A stretch of 11,802 nt of DNA from JANXVV01 sp038230975. Its GTDB lineage: Bacteria > Planctomycetota > Phycisphaerae > Tepidisphaerales > Tepidisphaeraceae. Location of the stretch: assembly GCA_038230975.1 (NCBI GenBank), contig JBBRMF010000163.1, forward strand, positions 1-11,802, read 5' to 3'. The translations under genes were made by a program, and so were the position numbers. Below the pieces are notes generated by a model. That model was not told the DNA's origin. It did not search any database and saw only the letters and a program-made list of their open reading frames with translations. Shown here in pieces: positions 1-6,595 of this stretch. The first letter of the stretch is position 1, and every line of letters begins with the position of its first letter.

Positions 1-516
1 GAAGGTCGCCATGATCTGGACTACGCCGTCGCCCGTGGCGCAGCTTACTACGCCGCCGCCAAACAAGGCAAAGGCCTCCGCATTCGCGGCGGCACCGCTA
101 GGTCCTACTATGTCGGCATCGAAACCGCCGGCCTCGCCATCCCCGGTATACCCCGACCGCTTCGCGCGCTTTGCGTCGTTCCTTTCGGCATGGAAGAAGG
201 CACGGAAGCCGATGTTCCCAGCAGTGATATCGGTCTGGTCGTCGGTGAGCCAACCCCGTTCCAATTTTTCTCATCGGCCGTCCGCAAAGAAGATCAACCC
301 GGCAAAATGCTTGAGACGTGGATGGAAAATGAACTCTCCGAAACCGATTCGCTCGAAGCCTCACTGCCGGCGGCCGAGAAAAACGAAGATGGGTACGTGC
401 CGGTGAAATTCCATTCGAAAATTACGGAACTCGGCGTGCTGGAACTGTGGTGCGTCAGCACGATTTCGGATCATCGTTGGAAGTTGGAGTTTAGTGTTCG
501 GAGTGAACCGGAGTAA
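1..516 (+). CDS. Hsp70-like protein, C-terminal part (5' end outside window)
   Basis: The gene is open from the first base of the window and stops with TAA at 514-516, leaving 171 visible residues. It begins in the last part of the Hsp70 ATPase domain (DLDYAVARGAAYYAAAKQG) and continues through the YYVGIETAG segment into a beta-rich region with LVVGEPTPFQFF and ends with LGVLELWCVS and RWKLEFSVR. The same landmarks occur in the same order in the large Hsp70 at 2308-5154 (RLDLAVSRGAAHYGM, YYIGVETAG, IGTLDLWCAE, RKWRLQFDVR); about 23 of 40 residues match across the first stretch. Unlike that paralogue it stops right after the beta-rich region and has no DUF3731-like tail. Members of this family usually lie beside a longer Hsp70-DUF3731 gene; here about 1.8 kb of accessory DNA separates the two. 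The function is probably ATP-dependent chaperone-like activity in the cytoplasm; clients are unknown. Confidence 0.9.
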   Translation, partial: EGRHDLDYAVARGAAYYAAAKQGKGLRIRGGTARSYYVGIETAGLAIPGIPRPLRALCVVPFGMEEGTEADVPSSDIGLVVGEPTPFQFFSSAVRKEDQPGKMLETWMENELSETDSLEASLPAAEKNEDGYVPVKFHSKITELGVLELWCVSTISDHRWKLEFSVRSEPE

Positions 517-530
517 TCGAAGATGTATTT

Positions 531-615
531 GTAGGGTCCGCTTTAGCTGACGAAATCGCTGAGAATTGAGGAATTTTCAACTGGGAACAATTCCGTCCGC
601 TAAAGCGGACCCTAC
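531..615. repeat. Repeat family A: palindromic element with 17-bp arms
   Basis: A perfect 17-bp inverted repeat, GTAGGGTCCGCTTTAGC at 531-547 and its complement at 599-615, flanks a 51-bp AT-richer centre. A second, interrupted member of the family lies at 6002-6173 and shares the 3' segment ATTCCGTCCGCTAAAG followed by ACCCTACGAA. It sits 14 bp downstream of the Hsp70-like stop codon, so a transcript would fold into a long hairpin, but no T-run follows and a terminator role is uncertain. The size and structure suit a non-autonomous, REP- or MITE-like dispersed element. Confidence 0.85.
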
Positions 616-628
616 GAATCTTTAGGGT

Positions 629-656
629 TTGCAGGCGACGGTTGCGCAGCTAAAAT
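629..656 (+). promoter_or_regulatory. Possible promoter of the toxin-antitoxin pair
   Basis: TTGCAG at 629-634 and TAAAAT at 651-656 are separated by 16 bp. The -10 matches the sigma70 consensus in five of six positions, the -35 in only three. It lies between repeat A and the antitoxin start, where a promoter would be expected, but the match is weak. Confidence 0.25.
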
Positions 657-717
657 CAGACTCGCAGACGCGAAGATATTTATCGAACGTGCTGCCGAAC
701 AGCCGACGGCACCCGGC

Positions 718-724
718 AAAGGAG
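718..724 (+). promoter_or_regulatory. Shine-Dalgarno site fixing the antitoxin start
   Basis: AAAGGAG ends 6 nt before the ATG at 731. It selects that ATG over the in-frame one at 629, which has no such site and would add 34 residues unlike the rest of the protein. Confidence 0.75.
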
Positions 725-730
725 ATCCCC

Positions 731-958
731 ATGCATGTGATTGATGGCCATTACGACGGACAGCATGTGATCCTTGACGCCCCAGTCCCGGACGGCGTTG
801 CGGTGAACGCGCGCGTGCGGATTGTCTTCGACAGTGCTTCGGTCCCATCATCTCCATCGTCCCTTGGAAAGATCGCGGAACTGGCCGTGGATGGGGGATT
901 GCCGACTGATTTCTCCGAGCAGCATGAGCATTACGTCAAAGGGTCGCCCCGCCGATGA
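731..958 (+). CDS. Small antitoxin-like protein (partner of PIN toxin)
   Basis: This encodes a 75-residue protein beginning MHVIDGHYDGQHVILDAPVP. The N-terminal part (about 1-36) has alternating strand-forming residues, DGQHVILDAPVPDGVAVNARVRIVF, split here as YDGQHVILDAPVP and VNARVRIVF. This resembles the short beta-barrel of AbrB- or DUF104-type antitoxins found upstream of PIN toxins. The C-terminal half is polar and probably wraps the toxin, with an acidic/His segment (DFSEQHEHYV). The stop codon overlaps the toxin start (ATGA at 955-958), the arrangement expected of a toxin-antitoxin operon. Likely role: neutralising the PIN ribonuclease and perhaps autorepressing the operon. The family assignment rests mainly on position and the beta-rich N-terminus. 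Confidence 0.7.
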   Translation: MHVIDGHYDGQHVILDAPVPDGVAVNARVRIVFDSASVPSSPSSLGKIAELAVDGGLPTDFSEQHEHYVKGSPRR

Positions 959-1368
959 CTCCGACTTTTCTCGATACGTCCTTCCTGCTCGCGCTGTTGC
1001 TGACCGACGACGCCCATCACGAGCGCGCAATCGCTTGGCAGAAGGCAGTCCGGGGCGGGTTGTTGACGACTGAATACGTTCTGGTCGAACTTGCGGACGC
1101 GCTGGTTTCGGAACACTTACGCGTTAAGACATCACCGGTGATCCGCGCCTTGAAATCGGACCCGGCGGTGCAAATCGTGGGGGCCGATACCGGATTGATG
1201 GACCGTGGAATGGAACTGTACGCCACGAGGACGGATAAGCGATGGAGCCTGACGGACTGCATCTCGTTCGTGGCAATGCGAGATGCCGGAGCGGTCGATG
1301 CGCTCACGTCGGATCATCATTTTGAGCAGGCGGGATTCCGTGCGTTGCTTCGGCACAAACCAGATTGA
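955..1368 (+). CDS. vapC: PIN-domain ribonuclease toxin (VapC-like)
   Basis: This is a 137-residue single-domain PIN protein, the usual length for VapC toxins. The acidic residues expected around the metal site are visible: D7 in FLDTSFLLALL, E45 in TTEYVLVELADAL, D101 in WSLTDCISF and D120 in LTSDHHFEQAGF. PIN toxins of the VapC class are Mg-dependent endoribonucleases that cut tRNA or rRNA and halt translation until the antitoxin binds them. The ATG overlaps the antitoxin stop by 4 bp, so the two are translationally coupled. All key residues are intact, so it is probably active. The RNA target cannot be told from sequence. Confidence 0.9.
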   Translation: MTPTFLDTSFLLALLLTDDAHHERAIAWQKAVRGGLLTTEYVLVELADALVSEHLRVKTSPVIRALKSDPAVQIVGADTGLMDRGMELYATRTDKRWSLTDCISFVAMRDAGAVDALTSDHHFEQAGFRALLRHKPD

Positions 1369-1392
1369 TTTTGATGGGTGAGGCGGAATTAA

Positions 1393-2130
1393 ATGCAAAT
1401 GAACAAAGACGAAATCATTCGCGAGATTCAGCGTTCGGCGCGTGTGAATGGAGGCAAGGTTCTCGGCTGGAAACGCTTTGAAACGGAGACTGGCATCAGG
1501 TACCACGATTGGTACGGCCGACATTGGACCCGATGGGGAGACGCCGTTCAAGAGGCTGGACTTGAGCCAAATCAAATGTCTAAGGCCTACAGTGACGAAT
1601 TTCTTCTAGAGAAACTCGCGCTGTTAACTCGGCGTCTGGGGCGGGTGCCCGTAGTGGGAGATCTACTGCTTGAGTCAAAGCGTGACGAAGCATTCCCCTC
1701 CGAAAAGGTCTTTCGACGTTTTGGTTCCAAGGCGCAGCGTGTGTTCCGTGTGATAGAGCATTGCGAAGCAAACTCGGGGAATGAGGACGTTAGCGCGCTT
1801 TGGAAAGGAGTCGTTTTGGCGAAGCGGTCGCTCGAACCGGAAGAGTTCGTGAGGGAAGGTGTCGCCATCGGCTATGTTTATCTCTTACAGCACGGCTCTC
1901 GGCGAGAATACAAGATCGGGCGGACATACAACCCTGTGCGACGAGAAGGTGAGGTCCGTATTGAATTACCGGAGAAGTTGGAGCCACTCCATTACATAAA
2001 AACGGATGACCCTGTCGGTATCGAGAAGTACTGGCACTCACGATTCGCCATTAAGCGCAAAGAGGGAGAATGGTTCGAGTTGACTGCGGCGGATATCGCC
2101 GCCTTCAAAAAGTGGAAGCGAATTTTCTAA
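1393..2130 (+). CDS. GIY-YIG nuclease-like protein with two homing-endonuclease-associated repeats
   Basis: A 245-residue protein. Two similar segments at about 5-58 (EIIREIQRS, GWKRFETETGI, WGDAVQEAGLEPN) and 66-122 (SDEFLLEKLALL, FRRFGSKAQRVFRVI) look like the helix-turn-helix 'HNH_repeat' DNA-binding units found beside homing-type nucleases. The C-terminal domain (about 158-242) has GIY-YIG/T5orf172/MUG113 features: GYVYLL at 160-165, YKIGRT at 173-178, R184, the metal-ligand candidate E211 in IEKYWHSRF, and KEGEWFEL at 223-230. It probably binds and cuts DNA, but the biological role is unknown. It begins 24 bp after the toxin stop and may share its transcript. An alternative ATG is at 1399. 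Domain identification is by eye and the N-terminal repeats are the less certain part. Confidence 0.82.
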   Translation: MQMNKDEIIREIQRSARVNGGKVLGWKRFETETGIRYHDWYGRHWTRWGDAVQEAGLEPNQMSKAYSDEFLLEKLALLTRRLGRVPVVGDLLLESKRDEAFPSEKVFRRFGSKAQRVFRVIEHCEANSGNEDVSALWKGVVLAKRSLEPEEFVREGVAIGYVYLLQHGSRREYKIGRTYNPVRREGEVRIELPEKLEPLHYIKTDDPVGIEKYWHSRFAIKRKEGEWFELTAADIAAFKKWKRIF

Positions 2131-2210
2131 GACTTGCCATGAACGTTGGTTCATTTCAGATCCCGCCGAGTTCTCGTATTAGTATGACACTTAAAATTTT
2201 GGAAAAAAGA

Positions 2211-2258
2211 CCCCTCACCCTAACCCTCCCCCCATGCGTACATGGGAAGAGGGGACCG
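2211..2258 (+). repeat. Repeat family C, copy 1
   Basis: A C-rich arm (CCCCTCACCCTAACCCTCCC, starting at 2211) is followed by a short centre with GCGTAC and a G-rich arm ending GAGGGGACCGG. The second copy lies in opposite orientation at 9408-9453 and shares CCCTAACCCTCCCCCC, GCGTAC and the trailing GGGGA-CGG pattern. It sits just upstream of the large Hsp70; the first in-frame ATG of that gene (2242) lies inside this repeat, which argues against that start. Confidence 0.75.
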
Positions 2259-2307
2259 GTCGCGTGGCGAGGCTCGTCTGGAGCCGATAGACTGGTCGTC
2301 TTCATCC

Positions 2308-5154
2308 ATGATCACCGACACCGTTCCATCTCCGCGCTTCGTTATCGGTATCGACCTTGGCACGACGAACTGTTCGGTTGCGTACGTCGACACGGATGAA
2401 AAAAAATGGGTGGTTCGAGATCTGGCCATCCCGCAACTGGTCGCGGCGGGGACGGTTGAGTCGCGTGAAACGCTGCCGTCATTCCACTATGAGGCGGCGG
2501 CTGGGGAATTTCCGGCAGGGGCGTTGAGGTTGCCGTGGAATCAGGACGATCCACGAATTGCCGTTGGCGTTTTCGCGCGGGATCATGGGTCGGCGGTTCC
2601 GGGTCGGCTCGTCGTTTCCGCCAAGTCATGGCTCTGCCATCCCGGGGTGGACCGCACGGCGGGTTTGCTGCCCTGGCATGGGGCGGCGGATGTTGAACGA
2701 CTGTCGCCGGTCGAAGTGTGTACGCGCTATCTGGCGCATATTCGAGACGCCTGGGATTTTAAATTTCCGGATCATCGGCTGGCGCAGCAGGATGTGATTC
2801 TGACCGTGCCGGCATCGTTCGATGAAGTGGCTCGTGAACTGACGGTGGAAGCGGCGGTGCAGGCGGGGCTTTCGCAGGTGGTGCTGGTCGAGGAGCCGCA
2901 GGCGGCGTTTTACGCATGGCTGCACGATCAAAAAGAGGGATGGGCGTCGCAGGTTCAACCGGGGCAAAAAATATTGGTGTGCGATATTGGCGGGGGAACG
3001 AGCGATTTTACGTTGATTCGCGTTCGCCGCGCGGAAAATAGGAAGGTTCATTTTCATCGCATTGCGGTGGGTGAGCATCTGATTCTGGGTGGGGATAATC
3101 TGGACTTGGCGTTGGCTCATTACGTCGAGCGAAAAATTTCGCCAACGGGGGATGGCAAGCTGGAACCGCGCCGGTGGGGGTCGTTGGTTCGGGTCTGCCG
3201 CGCCGCCAAGGAAACATTGCTCGGGCCGAACGCGCCGGAGCGATTTACGATCAATCTGCCCGGCGGAGGTTCGCGACTGATTGGTGGCGCGACACAAATT
3301 GAAATCACGCGCGACGAGGTTCAGCGCGTTCTGGTTGAAGGATTTCTTCCGCGTGTGTCGTTGGATGAAAAACCTGCGGTTCGGCGCAGTGGATTTCAGG
3401 AATTCGGATTGCCGTACGCGCCGGATGCGGCGATGACAAAATATCTCGCGGCCTTTCTGAGGGCTCATCAACACGCGGGTCAAGATCCGGCGGTGAATCA
3501 CGCGGGCAATCCGGCTCGTCCTGATATCGTGCTGTTTAACGGCGGGTTTTTTGAATCACCGGTTTTGTCGGCAAGGTTGATCGAGGTTTTGAGCGATTGG
3601 TTCAGCGAGGCGGGCAAACCGCGGTGGTTGCCGCAGATGCTTCCCAATGCGCGGCTGGATTTGGCGGTAAGCCGTGGAGCAGCGCATTACGGCATGGTTC
3701 GACGCGGGCACGGCCAGCGCATCAGCGGTGGGTCGGCGCAGACGTATTACATTGGCGTTGAAACTGCGGGAAATGAGGGGCACTCTGCCGTCTGTTTGCT
3801 GCCGGCGGGCCTTGAAGAAGGGCAGAGCGTCGATCTTTCGCAAAGACCGTTCAACTTGCTCATTCGCCAGCCGGTTGAGTTTCCACTCTATGTTTCGAGC
3901 GTTCGCACGACCGATGTGGCCGGGGCAATCGTGCCGATCGATCCTCTGCAAATGGTGCCTCTTCCGCCGATTCGCACGGTGCTGCAATCCGGCCGCAAGT
4001 CCACTGCGGATCAGGCGGTGGTCATTCTCCACGCCCGCCGTACCGAAATTGGCACGCTCGATCTCTGGTGTGCGGAAGTCACAGGCGACCGCAAATGGCG
4101 ACTGCAGTTCGATGTTCGCACGGCCAGCAAACCCGGTATGGAAGTGCAGGCGGGGACGGCCGCATCGCAAGGGTTCGTCGATGAATCAGTCGTTGACGCC
4201 TGCGCGATGTTGATCCGTCAATCGTTCCGGAAAAATAACGAGGGGTCGACCGATCGGCCAGAAGGGTTGATGAAGCGATTGGAGTTGGCGACGAACAGCG
4301 CGCGCGCGGAATGGCCATCGTCGCTCATGCGTAGTTTTTGGGAAGTGTTGCTGGAAGTGTTGCTGGAAGTGGCGGAAGGTCGCACGTTGAGTCCTGAACA
4401 TGAAGCCCGGTGGTTTAATTTGCTGGGCTTCAGCCTGCGGCCGGGCTACGGTTTGGCGGTCGATGATTGGCGTGTAGCGCAAACGTGGAAAATACAATCA
4501 ACGAAAGTGATTCACGGCAGAAATGAGCTGTGTCGAGCGGAATGGTGGGTGCTTTGGCGTCGAATCGCCGGTGGATTAACAGCAGGTCAACAGCACACGC
4601 TGGCAGAACCGCTTTTGGCTGCATTGCGTACGTTTCTTCGCAAAGCCGGCACGGCCAACGGCTCACCGCTGGGCTATGGGCCGCACGAAGGTGCCGAGGT
4701 GTTTCGGCTGCTTGGCGCGATGGAGTTGTTGCCTCAAACATCAAAGGCGGAACTTGGGGAGATGCTGCTTTATTTTATTGCGCGAGATCGGGCGACTGGC
4801 TTGCGCGATGCGGCCGCCTGGGCACTTGGGCGGTTGGGTTCACGCGTTCCGATGTATGGGCCGTTGAACACGCTTGTGGGTCCGGAAATCGTAGAAGGTT
4901 GGGCGCGGCATTTGATTGAACTTCCACAAATGCCGGAGAAAGCGTTGTTCTCACTCGTTCAAATGGCCCGCTTGACCGGCGACCGATATCGCGATGTATC
5001 CTCGGAATTGCGCGAAGCCGTCGCAAAAAAGATGGAATTCGCCAATGCCCCCGCGCATTATGTTCAACTCGTGAGAGCCGGTGGAGAACTCGCGGCCGAA
5101 GAACAGAAGCTGGCGTTCGGGGAGAGTTTGCCGAAGGGGTTGAGGATTGAGTGA
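2308..5154 (+). CDS. Large Hsp70-family protein with DUF3731-like C-terminal region
   Basis: A 948-residue protein from the ATG at 2308. The Hsp70 ATPase landmarks are all present: phosphate-1 GIDLGTTNCS at 14-23, the VILTVPASFDEVARELT and VEEPQAAFYAW segments at about 163-206, phosphate-2 DIGGGTSDF at 226-234, and the adenosine motif DIVLFNGGFFESP from residue 406. A beta-rich region like that of the upstream paralogue follows (about 480-610). From about 654 to the end lies a helical region (WFNLLGFSLRPGYG, DDWRVAQTW, AEWWVLWRRIAGGL) matching the DUF3731 type that follows Hsp70 domains in a known bacterial family. DnaK is usually about 640 residues, so this is a distinct long class; its clients are not known. 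An upstream in-frame ATG at 2242 lies in a dispersed repeat and was rejected. No clear ribosome-binding site is seen. The stop overlaps the next gene (GTGA, 5151-5154). Confidence 0.9.
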   Translation: MITDTVPSPRFVIGIDLGTTNCSVAYVDTDEKKWVVRDLAIPQLVAAGTVESRETLPSFHYEAAAGEFPAGALRLPWNQDDPRIAVGVFARDHGSAVPGRLVVSAKSWLCHPGVDRTAGLLPWHGAADVERLSPVEVCTRYLAHIRDAWDFKFPDHRLAQQDVILTVPASFDEVARELTVEAAVQAGLSQVVLVEEPQAAFYAWLHDQKEGWASQVQPGQKILVCDIGGGTSDFTLIRVRRAENRKVHFHRIAVGEHLILGGDNLDLALAHYVERKISPTGDGKLEPRRWGSLVRVCRAAKETLLGPNAPERFTINLPGGGSRLIGGATQIEITRDEVQRVLVEGFLPRVSLDEKPAVRRSGFQEFGLPYAPDAAMTKYLAAFLRAHQHAGQDPAVNHAGNPARPDIVLFNGGFFESPVLSARLIEVLSDWFSEAGKPRWLPQMLPNARLDLAVSRGAAHYGMVRRGHGQRISGGSAQTYYIGVETAGNEGHSAVCLLPAGLEEGQSVDLSQRPFNLLIRQPVEFPLYVSSVRTTDVAGAIVPIDPLQMVPLPPIRTVLQSGRKSTADQAVVILHARRTEIGTLDLWCAEVTGDRKWRLQFDVRTASKPGMEVQAGTAASQGFVDESVVDACAMLIRQSFRKNNEGSTDRPEGLMKRLELATNSARAEWPSSLMRSFWEVLLEVLLEVAEGRTLSPEHEARWFNLLGFSLRPGYGLAVDDWRVAQTWKIQSTKVIHGRNELCRAEWWVLWRRIAGGLTAGQQHTLAEPLLAALRTFLRKAGTANGSPLGYGPHEGAEVFRLLGAMELLPQTSKAELGEMLLYFIARDRATGLRDAAAWALGRLGSRVPMYGPLNTLVGPEIVEGWARHLIELPQMPEKALFSLVQMARLTGDRYRDVSSELREAVAKKMEFANAPAHYVQLVRAGGELAAEEQKLAFGESLPKGLRIE

Positions 5155-5996
5155 ACACCCAGGAATTGTCAGAATCTGAATTCGCTTTCCCCGGGACCGG
5201 CGGTGCGCTTTATCGTCGATCAGTCGAGCCGGCCAATCCGATGGCGGTACTTGGCGTCATCCACGGTTACGGAGATCACTCGGGTCGCTACGCAAAATTT
5301 ATGCGGTGGATGGCGGAGCGCGGGGTGGCCTGCCATGCGGTTGATTTGCGTGGTCAAGGTCGATCAGAAGGGCGGCGCGGTTTCGTGCGGCAATGGGGTG
5401 ACTATCTGGAAGACGTGAATGCCTTCCTCGCGCTCGATGAAATGAAATCTTCACTGCCGACGTTTTTGCTTGGTCATAGTCACGGCGGATTGGTGCTGGC
5501 GGCGGCCGTCGAGCGCGGGGTTCAGGGAATCGCCGGGTGCATTCTCACATCGCCTTTCTTCAAAGCAAAATTGGCCGTGCCACGATACAAAATTTTGATG
5601 GCTCACCTGTTCAATCACGTTGTGCCCTGGCTACCCGTCCATAGCGGATTGGCAGACAACATGATGACCTCCGATGCCGCAATGCGCGCGGAGACGAAAG
5701 CCGATGCGCTCGTCAGCCGAGCCGCGACCCCGCGCTGGTATCTTGGTTCGCTTGAGGCGCAACAGCGCGTGTTGGCAGAGGCGCCAAAATTCCAATTGCC
5801 GCTTGCAGTCCTACTTGGCGAGATCGATCCCGTCGCAGATATCACCACCGCAAAGCACTTCTTTGATGCCGTTGGATCGAGTGAAAAAAAGTTGAAAGTC
5901 TATCCAGGATTTCTGCATGAAATACTTCGCGAGACTCAACGCGAGGAAGTATTTCAGGAAATTCTCGATTGGATTCATGGACGAATTAGATCATGA
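5151..5996 (+). CDS. Alpha/beta hydrolase, monoacylglycerol lipase/lysophospholipase-like
   Basis: A 281-residue serine hydrolase of the Hydrolase_4 type. Visible features are the oxyanion segment HGYGDHSGRY at 38-47, the strand-turn VDLRGQGRSEGRRGF at 64-78, the nucleophile elbow GHSHGG with S110, the acid D226 in GEIDPVAD, and H256 in YPGFLHEI. The order and spacing fit monoglyceride lipases and lysophospholipases, which cleave acyl esters of glycerolipids; the true substrate is not known. No signal peptide is seen, so it is probably cytoplasmic. It starts at GTG 5151, overlapping the Hsp70 stop by 4 bp, with GAGG 5-6 nt upstream at 5142-5145. Translation is therefore probably coupled to the Hsp70, though a functional link is only suggested by this. 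Confidence 0.88.
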   Translation: MNTQELSESEFAFPGTGGALYRRSVEPANPMAVLGVIHGYGDHSGRYAKFMRWMAERGVACHAVDLRGQGRSEGRRGFVRQWGDYLEDVNAFLALDEMKSSLPTFLLGHSHGGLVLAAAVERGVQGIAGCILTSPFFKAKLAVPRYKILMAHLFNHVVPWLPVHSGLADNMMTSDAAMRAETKADALVSRAATPRWYLGSLEAQQRVLAEAPKFQLPLAVLLGEIDPVADITTAKHFFDAVGSSEKKLKVYPGFLHEILRETQREEVFQEILDWIHGRIRS

Positions 5997-6001
5997 ATTT
6001 C

Positions 6002-6173
6002 GTAGCGTCCGCAATGGTAGAGGGAATGTGTCTCCGTTAGGAATGATTCCGTCCGCTAAAGAGCCTGGGGAAAAATGGTGGCATGGGCGTCTCGCCCGTG
6101 CTTTCTTCCCAAGAAAACGCGGGCGAGACGCCCACGCCACCTAAAAATTCCCATGCGATAAAGCGAACCCTAC
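6002..6173. repeat. Repeat family A, copy 2, interrupted by another element
   Basis: The left end (GTAGCGTCCGC from 6002) and the right end (CGAACCCTAC ending at 6173) match the ends of the family A element at 531-615. The inner segment ATTCCGTCCGCTAAAG at 6046-6061 matches the copy at 592-607. A 102-bp stretch separates TAAAG at 6057-6061 from a second TAAAG ending at 6163. Removing it restores GCTAAAGCGAACCCTACGAA, one base different from the intact copy. It follows the hydrolase stop by only a few bases. Confidence 0.75.
6077..6141. repeat. Repeat family B, copy 1
   Basis: A 65-bp palindromic element opens with GGTGGCATGGGCGTCTCGCC and ends with its near complement (GGGCGAGACGCCCACGCCAC then C). 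Each half carries its own GGGCG/CGCCC inner hairpin. The other copy is at 11276-11342. The flanks here, GGGGAAAAAT before and TAAAAATTCCC after, extend the inverted repeat, so the mobile unit may be nearer 97 bp. Confidence 0.85.
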
Positions 6174-6206
6174 GAAAAACGTACGGCAACTTGAGACCAT
6201 GGCCTT

Positions 6207-6578
6207 TTACGCCGGTTCAATCGAGGAATCTTCCTGCGCGGGTAATTGCGGATACATCCGACTGAGTTCCGACGAGCGGGCAAAGCACTCCACGGCCAGA
6301 TCGATTTCCGCCACATGTTTCAGGCAACGTCCAAGGTCATTCAGTCGCTGGATCAGGTTGGGATGCTTGACGCTGTAGGTCAGCTCGTCAATTTGCAGCG
6401 CGCGTTCGAAATGACGACGGGCCGTGTCGTACGCGCTCATTTCCATTAGCGGATCGCCCAGGTGCGCAAGGTCGCGGGCCAAGTCTGGATGTTGAGGCCC
6501 GTAGGCAATTTCATCGATGATGACCGCCCGGCTGTATTGCGCCCGCGCGGCGGCGTGGCTTCCCTGGCGGCTTGGCGT
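6207..6578 (-). pseudogene. TPR protein remnant, N-terminus lost
   Basis: Read on the minus strand, the frame is open from 6578 to a TAA at 6207-6209 and contains about two and a half tetratricopeptide repeats of the 42-residue kinesin-light-chain type. They are RQGSHAAARAQYSRAVIIDE with YGPQHPDLARDL, then AYDTARRHFERALQIDE with KHPNLIQRLNDLG, then AEIDLAVECFARSSEL. An in-frame TGA at 6579-6581 lies immediately upstream of the first, already incomplete, repeat. No sensible start precedes it; an internal ATG at 6482 would begin in the middle of a repeat. The piece abuts the end of the next minus-strand gene (stop at 6596-6598) and looks like the tail of a larger TPR protein cut by a deletion. 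It could still be translated as a short scaffold, but that is less likely. Confidence 0.7.
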
Positions 6579-6595
6579 TCATTTTGTTACTGGGT

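Noticed and set aside
2139..2154. Small hairpin ATGAAC-GTTG-GTTCAT after the nuclease gene
   Set aside because: It is a 6-bp stem of low GC content with no following T-run, too weak to call a terminator.
2176..2187. 12-bp match GTATTAGTATGA shared with the region near 7481-7494
   Set aside because: A match of this length is expected by chance between two places in a window this size, and the flanks differ.
2242..2307. Upstream in-frame start for the large Hsp70
   Set aside because: The ATG lies in dispersed repeat C and the extra 22 residues (GRGDRSRGEARLEP and on) are low-complexity and unlike any Hsp70 N-terminus.
2626..3501. 291-residue minus-strand open frame
   Set aside because: It is wholly antisense to the Hsp70 ATPase domain, rich in Arg, His and Gln as expected of a shadow frame, and shows no family motif.
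3556..4170. 204-residue minus-strand open frame
   Set aside because: It is antisense to the Hsp70 coding region, with no motif and a skewed composition.
6083..6265. Plus-strand open frames across the repeat-rich gap
   Set aside because: They are created by the palindromic repeats themselves and by antisense reading of the TPR remnant.
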